This document shows positions 34,392 through 44,810 of a stretch of 64,000 nt of DNA, in pieces. The notes below the pieces were generated by a model, which was not told the DNA's origin, did not search any database, and worked only from the letters and a program-made list of their open reading frames with translations. The position numbers and the translations under genes are program-made. The DNA lies in contig NW_024881966.1 of the NCBI RefSeq assembly GCF_019059575.1, positions 372,001 to 436,000 of the forward strand, given 5' to 3'. The number at the start of each line of letters is the position of its first letter. Within the stretch, counting starts at the first letter, position 1. Source of the stretch: Amphibalanus amphitrite. Lineage: Eukaryota; Arthropoda; Thecostraca; Balanomorpha; Balanidae.

Positions 34392-36233
34392 TTAAAACCT
34401 CGCTGGCAGTGGCCGAGAGGAGAGGGGGGGGGGGCGGGGAGGTGCCGCCTCCACATGTTTATTTTTGTTGATAGCTGCGAAAGCTGAAATTTGGCAAGCC
34501 TAACCTTTGATTTAAGCTGAATTTTTATGACAGCAGCTGTATTTTCACCCTCGCCCATATTGGTGTTTTGCCAGCGTCTATCGTAAGGGGGGAGGAGGGT
34601 CCATTGGACCCCTTTGCCGTTCAGCCCTTGATCGAGCAAACGCTTCGCGGAAAAAAAGAGCGTGTTGCCCGTGACGAGAGGAGGCCGATGATACCCAATT
34701 TCACGGTCCTAGGTCATTGGTTGACAGGTCAATATAACTCAAAAGTCGGGGAATCGGGACCTGTTAGAGCTTCGTAAAGTGAAGCTGTTATAGGGTTTTG
34801 CGGGGTGCTGATCACGAAGTTCAAGTTAGTTTTGATCACAGATGATGTTTTCGTGCATCAGGTCACATGTTACGAGGGAACCAAAACTACTTCTTAAATG
34901 TTCAAACGGTTTCTAAATGCAAAATCAACTCCAAAATCTACCCTAGAAACATGTAGAACTCGAAAGAGTGAACAAAGGTCATCAAAGATCAGTGACCTGA
35001 CTGACCTTCACGTGACCTTGATACCCACTAGAATCCATGGGATCAACATCCTTTCACATGTTTGATCGCTTAAAGCCACAAAAAGACATAAAACGCGCTC
35101 TACGCGAAATACGCCAAAACGCGATTCCGGCCAAACATGGTTTCAGAAAACAAATCACAAGTCAAAGGTCTTTTGAGTCAGGGTCATATAAATTACAGGG
35201 TAGGCGTAATATTGATTAACTCGAAGGTACTGAAAGTGTCGTCGCAATCAGCCGCTTTTTGCGCGAGTTATTTGCGAAAAACTGAGGGTAGGAGGGCTGT
35301 TCGACACCCTCCTACAAGTGCGAAGGTTATGGTCAGGCCGTTGACCAATGACGTCAAAAGTGAACCTCTGTATATAAGGTCCCAAAATGTCGCGACGTCG
35401 CAGCACCCTTCGTGCCAGGGGACTTTTCAACGTGGAATGAAGCTTATATGATCTAGTACTATCTCACAGAGGCCTCACAACTTGTATGTAGCTATCTCGT
35501 ATTTTTCTTAAGAGTGACCTGAAGTCAGGTCGGACACGCAACCTCACGATTATCGATCAGTTGGGAAATATGAAAGCTGTTATTTTGGGGCCAGGAGCCA
35601 TCTAAAGCTGTCTCAAGCGCATTAATTCGCGATTTTATACAATCTTTGCAAGCCCCAGCATTCACTTTTCCATTCTTAAAGTTAGGCGACTTCATTTATG
35701 ACGTCACTAAGGTCACAGGAGTTTTCACCAAAGAGTCCCGATCAAATTGAGCTAGCGAGTCGGGAAGCCACCAGTGGACTTGTGAGGACCTACCGAATCG
35801 AAGAAGCTACATATATGACCTCCTTGGGCCAGCTTCGTGGCCTGAGTGGCTCTGCCCTGACCATGACCTGATGTGAACATGCCTTAAATTGACCTCAACG
35901 AAAACAAAGCGTATACTATTCGACGCGCTTGAAGTTGAGCATGCAAAACTCGATGGTGCTATAATGTTGGCTCTGTAATCACTTAAGTGGTGAAGTTGTT
36001 TACCAAAAACCGATCCCGCGACTTTGAGCTGACCTCAGAGTTTATCGGTTGACCCGAGACATTCAAATCGGGTACCAGTTGCTGCATCTCATACGACGCA
36101 CGCGCTCAGTTTTATCCGCAAGGCGCTAGCTCAATTAGGGGCAAAAAGACGGAGAGTGGTCGCAATCACCCCCCCCCCCCCTCGGCCGGGGTATACTCGT
36201 ATGCAGAAAACCCAAAATTCCGTTGAGGGTTAA
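34392..36233. mobile_element. TTAA-bounded dispersed repeat rich in AGGTCA/TGACCT
   Basis: The left end is TTAAAACCTCGCTGGC followed by GGCCGAG; the right end has CCCTCGGCCGG and finishes GTTGAGGGTTAA. It matches 57789-58826 over long stretches: GAAATTTGGCA-CTAACCTTTGAT near 34485, GCTAGCGAGTCGGGAAGCCA near 35751, and the TATGCAGAAAACC region near the end. This copy is longer and more decayed. No transposase frame. Confidence 0.65.
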
Positions 36234-37552
36234 GCACTGAAGTAATATTATGATGCGAGAAGGTATAGGTCAAAACAAGTATGCACACGAGCGGGTGTGA
36301 ATAAAACTGTGTTCGAGGTATGCCTTTTTATTATACATTCGATTTGCTTTAGTTATTGGTAAGAACAGATACAACCAAGAAGAGCGCCCCTGAAGAAAAG
36401 GTGGCGCACCGGATAGGTGCGATTTTAAGGTCTAAGGTCAGTCGGGGACCTCTAAGTTCGGATTAAGCGCTGCATGTTAGGGGTAAAAAATGGGGACAAA
36501 AAAGCATCCCGATTTTGGCAGCATCGTCATGCTTTGTCATGGCACTGATCCACTCCCTCGGCCGAAATATTATTACCCTTTTGTATGAGTTCTGGCATAA
36601 TCCCGCACATTATGCTGCATGTTGTTTGCCATGAAAAAAAAACAATGCATGTTCAGCTACGTTCTACGCAGTACGCACTAACCTAACCACCATCCCATCA
36701 TCCACCACTAGCCACCATCCCGTTCTGTGCCCCCTTCCACCCCACACGAATCAGCCGAGACACTAGTCAGTCGGGCTAGCGCTATCCTATCCTCCCTTCC
36801 TGACTGCACAGCGCTTAAACCCAGAGCCGAGACTTCCCGAGCGCGACCTCTGACCCCACGCGGTCCGAAGGGTCGGCCGATGCCTAAGGGCGCGCCGCGC
36901 GCCGGCCACCCGGATAGCCTCTGCCGAGTCTCCCTTTCATACACCGTTTACTACGCGCTCGATTCATTCATGATTCTGTGTTTCTGCGTTCCTCTCGTTA
37001 GATGGCTCTACTGATGTCATAGGCGATCCCAGGAAGATTGCGGCCAGAATACCCCAAACGGCAGAAAATGAGGTTTTTGGTGAATATCTCGGAAAGTATT
37101 TGGCATACAACAATGCAATTTCACAGTCTCGTGGTAAATATGCATACACATAATTCGGGTTGATACTTATGCATTTGAACATTATATAGGACCAGATATG
37201 TCCGAAAAAGCAAAACCAACAAGACTTTTACTGGAGAGCCGTACCTTGATGCCGGTTGATACTCGATTAGGAAGCATTTATGGCAAGCTGTATGTTCCAT
37301 TGTAAACAGTGTGTGAATAACTGAAGAACCATTTTCTAAATACAAGACAAAAAAGCACAACAAAACTGTATGAACAAGACAAAAAAAAAAAAAAAAACAC
37401 AACAAAACTGGCTGGATGGTGTTTGAGTGTATGAGTCAACTTCTAAGTGAAGCAGGTACCATAGCATAAACATTAAGCATGTATTTTATGGTCAGCACAA
37501 TGCTGTCTCTGTTGATGGCTGATCAAATCAGTATGCTCCATGCTAGGCTCAC
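36234..37552. other. Stretch downstream of the GTSF1-like exons
   Basis: 36700-36930 is GC-rich with open frames on both strands but no recognised domain. A homopolymer A-run lies at 37381-37397. Remaining GTSF1-like exons should lie here or beyond, but I could not identify them. Confidence 0.35.
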
Positions 37553-37998
37553 CTGCTTTCATGGCGAGCACGGCACGGTCAATGGGTGCCTTATCGGGAC
37601 ACCGGTCCAGGTGGTGGCGGAATTCGGGTTCCTTAATCCAGTGTGTGGCGTTGAAGGGGCATAGCTTTACCCGCACATCCTTATTGTACTGGCAAAAGAC
37701 AGTCGGCTGATCATGTCACAAGCTGGGGGTTGACAAATAGCTTGAATAAAACCAAAAAGGAAATAACAGGTAGGTATGTGTAAAAGGAATTAAAAGGTGA
37801 ACTCTGCATCACATCCAAGTGCACAATTAACAAATTTAATAAGTTAACTCAATGATTCGTTCACCAAGGTTTAGCTGGAGCACTTACCGAAGAGCAGCGG
37901 GTCAGGTGTTTTTGCATGTCCGTAACTTGATGTGCTGGGTTAAAAGGACAAGTGAGCTTCCTTTCAGTCACTTTGAATTCAAAACCTTGGACGGGCAT
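37553..37998 (-). CDS. GTSF1/Asterix-like protein, N-terminal two exons (double CHHC zinc finger)
   Basis: Exon 1 (37998-37888) starts MPVQGFEFKVTERK and contains the first zinc finger, CPFNPAH...HLTRC. Exon 2 (37688-37553) holds the second, CPFNATHWIKEPEFRHHLDRC, an exact C-x5-H-x9-H-x3-C pattern. Both use GT-AG and join in phase 0. Tandem CHHC fingers of this type are the hallmark of gametocyte-specific factor 1, a cofactor of Piwi-guided nuclear silencing in animals (Drosophila Asterix); the domain also occurs singly in U11-48K and TRMT13. The first finger has seven residues between its histidines rather than nine. Exon 2 ends at a strong donor (GCAG then GTGAGC) in phase 1. The acidic C-terminal part was not found, so the gene is partial here. 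If the donor is skipped the frame ends at 37473. Confidence 0.8.
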
Positions 37999-38148
37999 TT
38001 TTGCGATTTAGTGCGCTGCACAGTCTTGTACAAGTGTGATCTGTAAAGAGCGAGCAGCTGTGGTGAATGCAAGACAATTGCGACCCAAATCAAGATGTCA
38101 CATTGGTATGGCCAGTTCCTGATTCTGGCCTTCGACAATCTGTTGAAG

Positions 38149-39830
38149 CCAGACTGGAAAACATCCATACACTACGCCGGACGCCAGTGGGATCCTTTCG
38201 CGCCGAAATTCGGCGCAAGCAGCTTGCGCTGAAATTTCTGCATGATTAGCGCCGACAATTGGGTGCCTATTTGTGCCAAAATCAAGCCACTTTTATATAA
38301 AGCACATGTGCCGAGCCGCCGCGTCGTGGAATAAAGTTCCGCGTACGACAACACTTCCTTCTTCACGTCGCCAGCTGACGACCAGACTGGCGCAGTGAAA
38401 ACACTATTATCTGTTTGTCTCAGCTCTATTATTCCTGTGTGTGTATGTCTCGTGTATGGGTATGTCAATGTCTTGCCATGTTAAATGGGCTCGTAATAGC
38501 CACCTGTGGAGAGTTCCAGTCTAAATATAAGTACAAATAAAAATACAAATGTGCACATCTACCGATCAAGGCTATATCAACCAGACAGAGCGTTCCGGGG
38601 TCTTGGACTCCCATGTCTGAGAGTCCGAATAAGTTCTTTATTTTCAAGGAAACCCAATACCTCATTACGCTTTGCGCACTGTAGCGTCGTGCCGTGAAAC
38701 AAGGCCGGGGCCAGAAGTTCCAGGGCCACACCCACATAAATCGGCGGAGCGGTGTGTTCGAGGCTGGCGGGAGTCAGCGAGGGTCGAGCAGCGGAGTAGC
38801 AAGTATTCCGGCACATCAGCCTCTTCTCGGCACACGGCGCAGAGTGCCACGGGGCACCGCCTGTCTAGGCACTGCTGGCACGCCGGCCGCCGCAAAGTGG
38901 AGACAGCCGATTCGGTGCACGGACGGGAGCGAACGGCCCCAGTCGCCTGCCCTATTTAGTGCGCCGAAACGGCGTCCTCTCGGTCCTCTCCGGGGAAAGA
39001 GAGCGGCGGCGTGGTCCCAAGGAGTAGCTTGAATCGTGACTCGGAGCAGTTGTCGCGCCAGTGACGCGAGAGCGCACGCACAATGAACAGCCCTGAGAGG
39101 TGTTCATGGCACCGCAAACTGCTGAGTGCAGTGTGTGCGGTGTGTGCAGCAGGCGTGGGGGTAGGGGATGGGTAGGCGGTTCTGAAGTCACGGCTGCGTG
39201 CGGTGGACGGTCCCCCGGTCCCGACCGGCCACAGCGGTCGCTGTGTGCGGTGACGGAAAGATGACGTAAGGACGCAGTGGGAGGATCTTACAGCCTGTGC
39301 ACGGTCCGACTGCACGCAGGTCCCATGACCAGCCCTCTGGTCAGCGAGCGGGTGTTCGAGGGTAGGGCGGACGCTTGGTTCGTCAGTCGTCCGCGCTCTC
39401 GTTCCCTTCAATACCGCAGTGGGTAGCAGCCCACTGCAGTATTACTCAACGACGCTCGGCAATGTTCAACAAGGTCTGGTCACATACCTATATCCATGAC
39501 GAGGGTTCAGGCATCACCTGTGACCTGGGCAGCTGCTCCTCAGCCGAGTACTCAGGGCAGCTCGCCAGTTTGAGCACGCGATGAATGGGCAGGGACATCT
39601 TGTCCCGAAACCTCTCTAGAACCGCCCGAAGGGCGCATCTGCTGCTAGATTCACCAGCGTGCTAAATTTGGTGACCGTCTCACCAAAAAAACCTGCGCCA
39701 AAAAATTCAGCCATCACCACGCACTGAATTTGGCATATGTGAAGTTACGCCTGATGTGAGCTAAAATTTTGGTGTAATCCCGCCACTACGCCGTACATAT
39801 TTGGCATATCATGTATTTTTTCCAGTCTGG
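38149..39830. mobile_element. TIR element, copy B (inverted relative to copy A)
   Basis: Begins CCAGACTGGAAAA and ends TTTTCCAGTCTGG, flanked by TGTTGAAG (38141-38148) and TGCTGAAG (39831-39838), an 8-bp duplication with one change. The end regions match 17320-16209 in reverse, including CATCCATACACTACGCCGG and the GGCGCAAGC palindromes. It is about 570 bp longer than copy A because it keeps more of the non-LTR cargo. No transposase. Confidence 0.85.
38560..39480 (-). pseudogene. Non-LTR retrotransposon C-terminal fragment (cargo of copy B)
   Basis: Reading on the minus strand, THCGIEGNESADD near 39400 is the RNase H signature. A segment with HWRDNCSESRFKLLLG follows, then CQQCLDRRCPVALCAVCREEADVPEYLLLRC near 38880-38800. 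Stops and frameshifts separate them. It parallels the fragment at 16605-17075. Confidence 0.75.
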
Positions 39831-39839
39831 TGCTGAAGT

Positions 39840-41253
39840 AACCTTGACCTTTTATAAATCTCACAAAATAAATGGTTTATCAATATTAAGTCATCAGCAA
39901 TTGTTTTGTTGAGCATAGCACAGGCCAAAGAACAAAGAAAAGAAATTTGCTACCTACCTACCCGTCCGACCGTGGTCTTGGTCTTCTTAGTTGAGTTGTA
40001 ATGGGATTCCTCGAAGATGTTGATGTGGATTGTGGTCTGTGGAAGCTCTTTAGTCTTTACTGACACCGAAATAAGACAGATCCCAGGATAACGATGATGG
40101 TCCTAAGATAACGTCACGCCCAAAGCCAAGCGCTGATCTTCCTTTCAAAAATTGAGATAATAATTGAATAAGAAACGGGCGAGGAGAAATCGGCAAGGCT
40201 GGTGCTTGTTATCTTAGGTCCTTTGTCACGTGACACCTTTTAGAGTTGTTATTACGTTCGTTTTAGGCAAAGATTTTATAAAAAATGGCATCCGTAAGAA
40301 ATTTGAAACATATATTTAGCAATTTGCCTAAAGGATACAAAAATATTTTCCTATGAAACCAAAATTGTGCAAAATATGTCATATCCTTTTCAAAACCCAA
40401 GACTGAGCTGAAAGTACTTCTTCCATAGTTCGATGAAATCTTGAGATAATTGAGATAATGAAATTTAAGTCATTATTTAAAAAACGATTTTTTTCTCATT
40501 TACAAAGTAAATAAGCATAGAAACTACAACAATTAATCAAAATTGAACATGAAATTTAACATTAAACATGAAATGATAGCATTCACGATGTCTGAACAAA
40601 GAAATTGTGCGTTTCATAGATGTGCGTTTTTTTGTGGAGAAATGTTAAAATTGCAGCCTCTAGAGAATTTTTCTTAAAAACGAACGGAACCTATTTACGA
40701 AATCTCAAGAAGGCCTCTATCGTCTATTATGCGTCGAATAACGCGCACTTTGAGCACGCGACTGCGTCGTTGTTCGTGGTTGTGTATTTTTTATTTTTAC
40801 TGATTTTTACACACTAAATACCGTTGAAATGGTTGCTGTACCGTTGGATTCTTAAAATATTACCAGGGTTTTCAGGGTGAGGATCAGTTCATGTATATCT
40901 ATAACGCATGCTTATTAACTATTTCGTTGTCTCGATGATTGAGTGAAGGCTGCCCAAGGCCCTATACCAGGTAGGGTCGTCCGGCGATTCTACCTGATCG
41001 TGACGTCAGCTCGTGACGTCATCTGGGGGCAAGTCTTGAAGTCCCGTTTAAGTCCTATGCAAATGGGCGATTTTTGAAGCGCTGTAGAGCAAACTCTGCT
41101 AAAGCTAGCACAAAACTAAGTGCATCATCGGAAAGCCGAGACATTTTTCTTCGAATTATCTAAGAAGCGTTTTTCACTAAACCCATTAGTTTTTCCAAAA
41201 ATGCGTAAAAAAACCCCATGCCTCCGCAGCCCCCCTTCCGCCGGCCGCCACGC
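39840..41253. other. AT-rich stretch, no gene seen
   Basis: Short frames only. Two TCGTGACGTCA-type palindromes lie near 41000. Nothing else recognised. Confidence 0.4.
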
Positions 41254-41257
41254 CGCC

Positions 41258-41330
41258 GCGGTAGTGTAGTGGTTAGGATGCTTGCGCCGTAATCCAAAGA
41301 TCGTGCGTTCGAATCTAGGCGCGGGTCGTA
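41258..41330 (+). repeat. tRNA-derived SINE head
   Basis: A box TAGTGTAGTGG and B box GTTCGAATC with a T arm, but an improper anticodon stem. Its TGCTTGCGCCGTAATCC segment parallels the minus-strand tRNA-like unit at 1114-1180. Confidence 0.6.
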
Positions 41331-41914
41331 CTTAAATCGAAATTGCAAGCACAATATGTGTTTTTTCTTGATAAATCACTTATAATACAGCTAACCGTTC
41401 ATAAAACTATCGATAACAATTGACTGAAACCCGAAATATATAATACATTCTGTTAAAACAAATTCAAATATGGCGGCCGTTGCGCCAGGCTCCGCCCCCG
41501 ACTCCGCCCCTTCGTGTGACGTCATCTGTGCACTTGGACACACAGGGAGATAGGGGACGACATGGGCCTGAGGCTGCCTAGCGAAGGCCGAGCCGAGCCT
41601 TACCCACATTCCATTTAAGGTTTACCTCTAGCCCAACCTCATACCTGTGTCTCAATATGTATTCATCCACATTAAACATTTCATTTTCTGACTGAGGATC
41701 AAAGAGCGTAACACTAATGTCTTACATTGCTGCTTTTGACCCAGTCTGCAAAATATGGCTCGTAGGTTGACAAGGCGCACCGGCTTAAGTTCGAAATCCG
41801 CACTAATACTTCAAACAGAGCTGAAAATCCACTCCAAAGCCGGCTGTGAGTACAAAAAAAATTCACACTGAACCCGGGAAAGTGACCAGTCTGTAACATT
41901 TTACATTACAAAGA

Positions 41915-42185
41915 ATAATTCTCTTCAAAACCTTGGTGCGACCACATCTTGAATATGGTAATGCAGTATGGGGACCTTTTAATCGTGCGGACCAAATCCT
42001 CGTCGAGCGTGTACAGAGGCGCGCTACAAAGCTTGTCCGAAACATCAGACACAGACCATACACAGAGAGACTTCAGCTCCTGAACCTGCCATCATTGTAT
42101 TATCGTCGTAGAAGAGGCGATATGATCTGGACCCACAGGCCTAGTTGGCCTGACAAAATCTCGAGAAGCTGTAAGTAAGTAAGTA
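41915..42185 (+). pseudogene. CR1/RTE-like non-LTR reverse transcriptase, 3' end
   Basis: The frame reads ILFKTLVRPHLEYGNAVWGP, then VERVQRRATKLVR and ERLQLLNLPSLYYRRRRGDM, the conserved tail of the thumb region in CR1/Jockey-type reverse transcriptases. It ends at TAA 42176-42178. The stop is followed directly by GTAAGTAAGTAAATAA, a short AAGT microsatellite of the kind that ends such elements. All upstream enzyme domains are missing, as expected for a 5'-truncated insertion. Confidence 0.85.
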
Positions 42186-42195
42186 AATAATAGGC

Positions 42196-42412
42196 ATTAG
42201 TAGAGCAGACGTCACACAAAGGTTTTCCAACCAAGGAGAGGCGCTGTAGGTTTGTAGGTTGTAGGGTAGGTTGTAGGTTGTAGGTAGTAGGTTGTAGGTT
42301 AGGTTAGGTCATGTTAGGTTAGGTTTGTTTAGGTTTTGTTAGAAAGAAGTACCTCCAGGCATAGCACCTCTCCTTGGTTGGAAAACCTTTGTGTGACGTC
42401 TGCTCTACTAAT
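42196..42412. mobile_element. 217-bp MITE with ~50-bp near-perfect inverted ends
   Basis: Arms 42196-42245 and 42363-42412 (ATTAGTAGAGCAGACGTCAC, then AAAGGTTTTCCAACCAAGG) differ at one or two positions. The loop is made of GTAGGTTGTAGG repeats and TTAGGTTAGG pentamers. No target duplication was established. Confidence 0.85.
42245..42345. repeat. GTAGGTT / TTAGG repeats inside the MITE
   Basis: Tandem TTGTAGG units pass into TTAGGTTAGGTCATGTTAGG pentamers. TTAGG is the ancestral arthropod telomere repeat, but only about five pentamers are present. Confidence 0.65.
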
Positions 42413-43219
42413 ACCGAATAATATACCAGGTACAGCACTGTTACAGCAACTAGTGATTATATCAAATAGATCGGCTAAATAGGTACCTTTGCAGATGCAC
42501 TCGCTGCCTTATTATGCAAAGCTGATTGCAATGAAAGCATAAACAGCTTAACAGAAGGTGGAGCCAGAGTTGCCGGTTGTAGGCAGGGCTGCAAAGTATT
42601 TTTTTTTTTGGTGACTCCAACTCTGACTTTAAAATTGACTTCAACTCTGACTCGTGCTCTGACTCAAGAAAGTTGCTCTTTGAGTCCATAAATTCAATGC
42701 AAAGCTCATGTCAGATCTTTATATCTTGCTTGAAACGACCCTTTGTGCATTCCAAGCCCTTGTGATGCAAATATACTTTTTAAATAACATGCAGAAATAA
42801 AAAATAGGTTCTGACCAAGAAGCCGTCTTCTGTTTGTCCAAAAGAGGGGCATGTCCTTTCCTTAGCTCCAACAAAATCTGATTTTTGAGGGTCAACAAGA
42901 GAAATATCCTTAAGCAACCAGGTATAGGATGTGTCTATGAGCAATACAGTGTTAAAGTGACCATCCCACCTTGATATTCGTTTTGAGTTGAGATAGCCAA
43001 AATGGGGTCCCTGGCTTGCAGTTTGCACTTACCGGTTTGAGCACTCACAGTCACAAGATCGAGAAATGCCTCAAATCGAAAATATCTAATTTCAAAGTTG
43101 CAGCACTTGGATTCAGAGGGTCTAATACATTGGAATGCCCCCTCTGAATGTGTGACGTCAGCGCAGATCTAACGATTTTAAATCTTTTACTGAAATGTTT
43201 GGTAGCACGCGGTGGTATA

Positions 43220-44577
43220 CAGGGTGTCTCAAAAGTTCGTTGACACATTTTCCATGCCAATAAAGCATATAAGAACCAGCCAAAAATATAAGGTTTTGAT
43301 GCCCATGTGTACACTAGATAAATGCATGTGCTTTGACAACGAATTCAGAATGTTGGAAACCAAACCCTTTGCTGTAGCTCCCAAAAAAATTGCCGATACC
43401 GCTTTTCGTCGTTCTGTCAGCTGCCGGAGGTCGATAAAAGGTGACCTGCTTTCAAGCTCTTGCAGAGAAATCTCCTGCAGTTTCTGCGTCGGATTTAGGT
43501 TTAACGAGCTCCCCGGCCACATTTGCTTCTCCCTGAAAGCCGACAGCTTGCATAGACACCATTCATGAGTATTTTGTAGGTATTCTCTGGCGCCAGCTCC
43601 GTCACGAAGGCTGGCGCCGACATCCAAAGCACCATTTCCCTTTTCAAAACGACCCCATTCCTGAACAAACGGGAAGTGCCAGGGGTAATTTGTTTGCATA
43701 ATATCGTAGGAGAATGTGTCGGCCATCTGTTTCTGAGACACGCCGTTCAAATTTTGCAAATTCCAAACGCTCGACATTCCCCATGCCAAAACATTCGCTG
43801 GGTTGCGGAGTGTTTTCCTCAAGAGAGCTTTTGCTTTGTAAACGGTCCAAGCCTGTCTATCGTGTGGTTTTGTCGGGATTTCGTGTCTGAAAGAAAGCTA
43901 TTCGTTCCACATCTGCCTCATGAAACTTCGTAGGATCAAACTTAACATTTATTCACCTTCTTTTGGGGCAATTGTCCTTGACATTAACGATTTTCGTGTT
44001 ATTTTCCTAAAAATTTTTGCATGTTAGATATAGAAGAATTTTAAACCATGTTTTGTCTTTATTTTACGATGATCTACTATTTTTGAAACTGGGTAGGTAG
44101 CTTTTACTTGTGAGCTTCTTGCCAGTTGTCAATAGTTATTACCGCATTTTCAGCTGCTTTTTGGCACACGAGCCTAGCTGACGTACGGGGGTCGATCAAA
44201 ACGATGTTAGTCTCGGATGGTTTCGCCCTTCAAAAATTTTTGCCACCATTTTTTAAATGATCATCATGTTGTACCCATCCTGGCCGACATTTTGCCATGT
44301 GTCAGTCCTGACTTAACCATTCCCATTACCCCTGAAACAGAGCGTTTCACAACGGACCCGATTTTGCGACATCCATTTTTATGCCTGACCCATGGTCAGA
44401 GGTGAACCCTTTTTGTGAGCTCATGAAGGTTCGAATGCATTTGAAAACAGTGATACTGCTTAAGGACGGTATTTAGCAATGCCCATGCAAAATTTCGACA
44501 TTGAATTTCTTGTTGATTCGAAATCATTGACGAAAAAACGTGGCTGGTGCCTGTGAACGAACTTTTGAGACACCCTG
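43220..44577. mobile_element. Tc1/mariner-type element, decayed
   Basis: 1358 bp with perfect 22-bp inverted ends (CAGGGTGTCTCAAAAGTTCG at the start). It is flanked by TATA on the left and TAT on the right; the related uninterrupted repeat at 201-212 has only TATAT there, so TA was duplicated. This is the classical TA target of Tc1/mariner elements. Confidence 0.92.
43229..43822 (-). pseudogene. Degenerate mariner transposase fragment
   Basis: Minus-strand frame of 197 codons with WPGSSLNLNPTQKL followed by QELESR, which corresponds to the WPxxSPDLNP block around the last acidic catalytic position in Tc1/mariner transposases. The Asp of that block is replaced by Asn. Sequence before it is only weakly similar, and the N-terminal DNA-binding part is not recognisable. 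Non-functional. Confidence 0.65.
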
Positions 44578-44810
44578 TATGCTGCTTTGCGCGCAAAAAG
44601 TTCCGCACTTTCAAATAAAGTCGCTAGGAACAGCGGAGATCCCAAAAAGTAAACAAAAGTAAGAGTCTAATATCTTGAAAACCCGTGAATATTTTTCGAT
44701 GAAATTTGGTAGATATTCGTTTCTGCTCTTTCTGAACCGAACGGCATCACTTTCATGCCAATTCATGAACTTTTTTGAAGGTGGGAGGGTCCCTTTAACT
44801 TCGAATTTAG

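Larger units (their letters stand above)
42995..44810. repeat. Copy of the 1-460 repeat, split by a mariner element
   Basis: 42995-43219 matches 1-208 and 44578-44805 matches about 207-435, with the mariner copy in between. The right end again has GAAGGTGGGAGGGTCCCTTTAA. Confidence 0.8.

Noticed and set aside
42245..42345. True telomere or interstitial telomere tract
   Set aside because: Only about five TTAGG pentamers, confined to the loop of a MITE.
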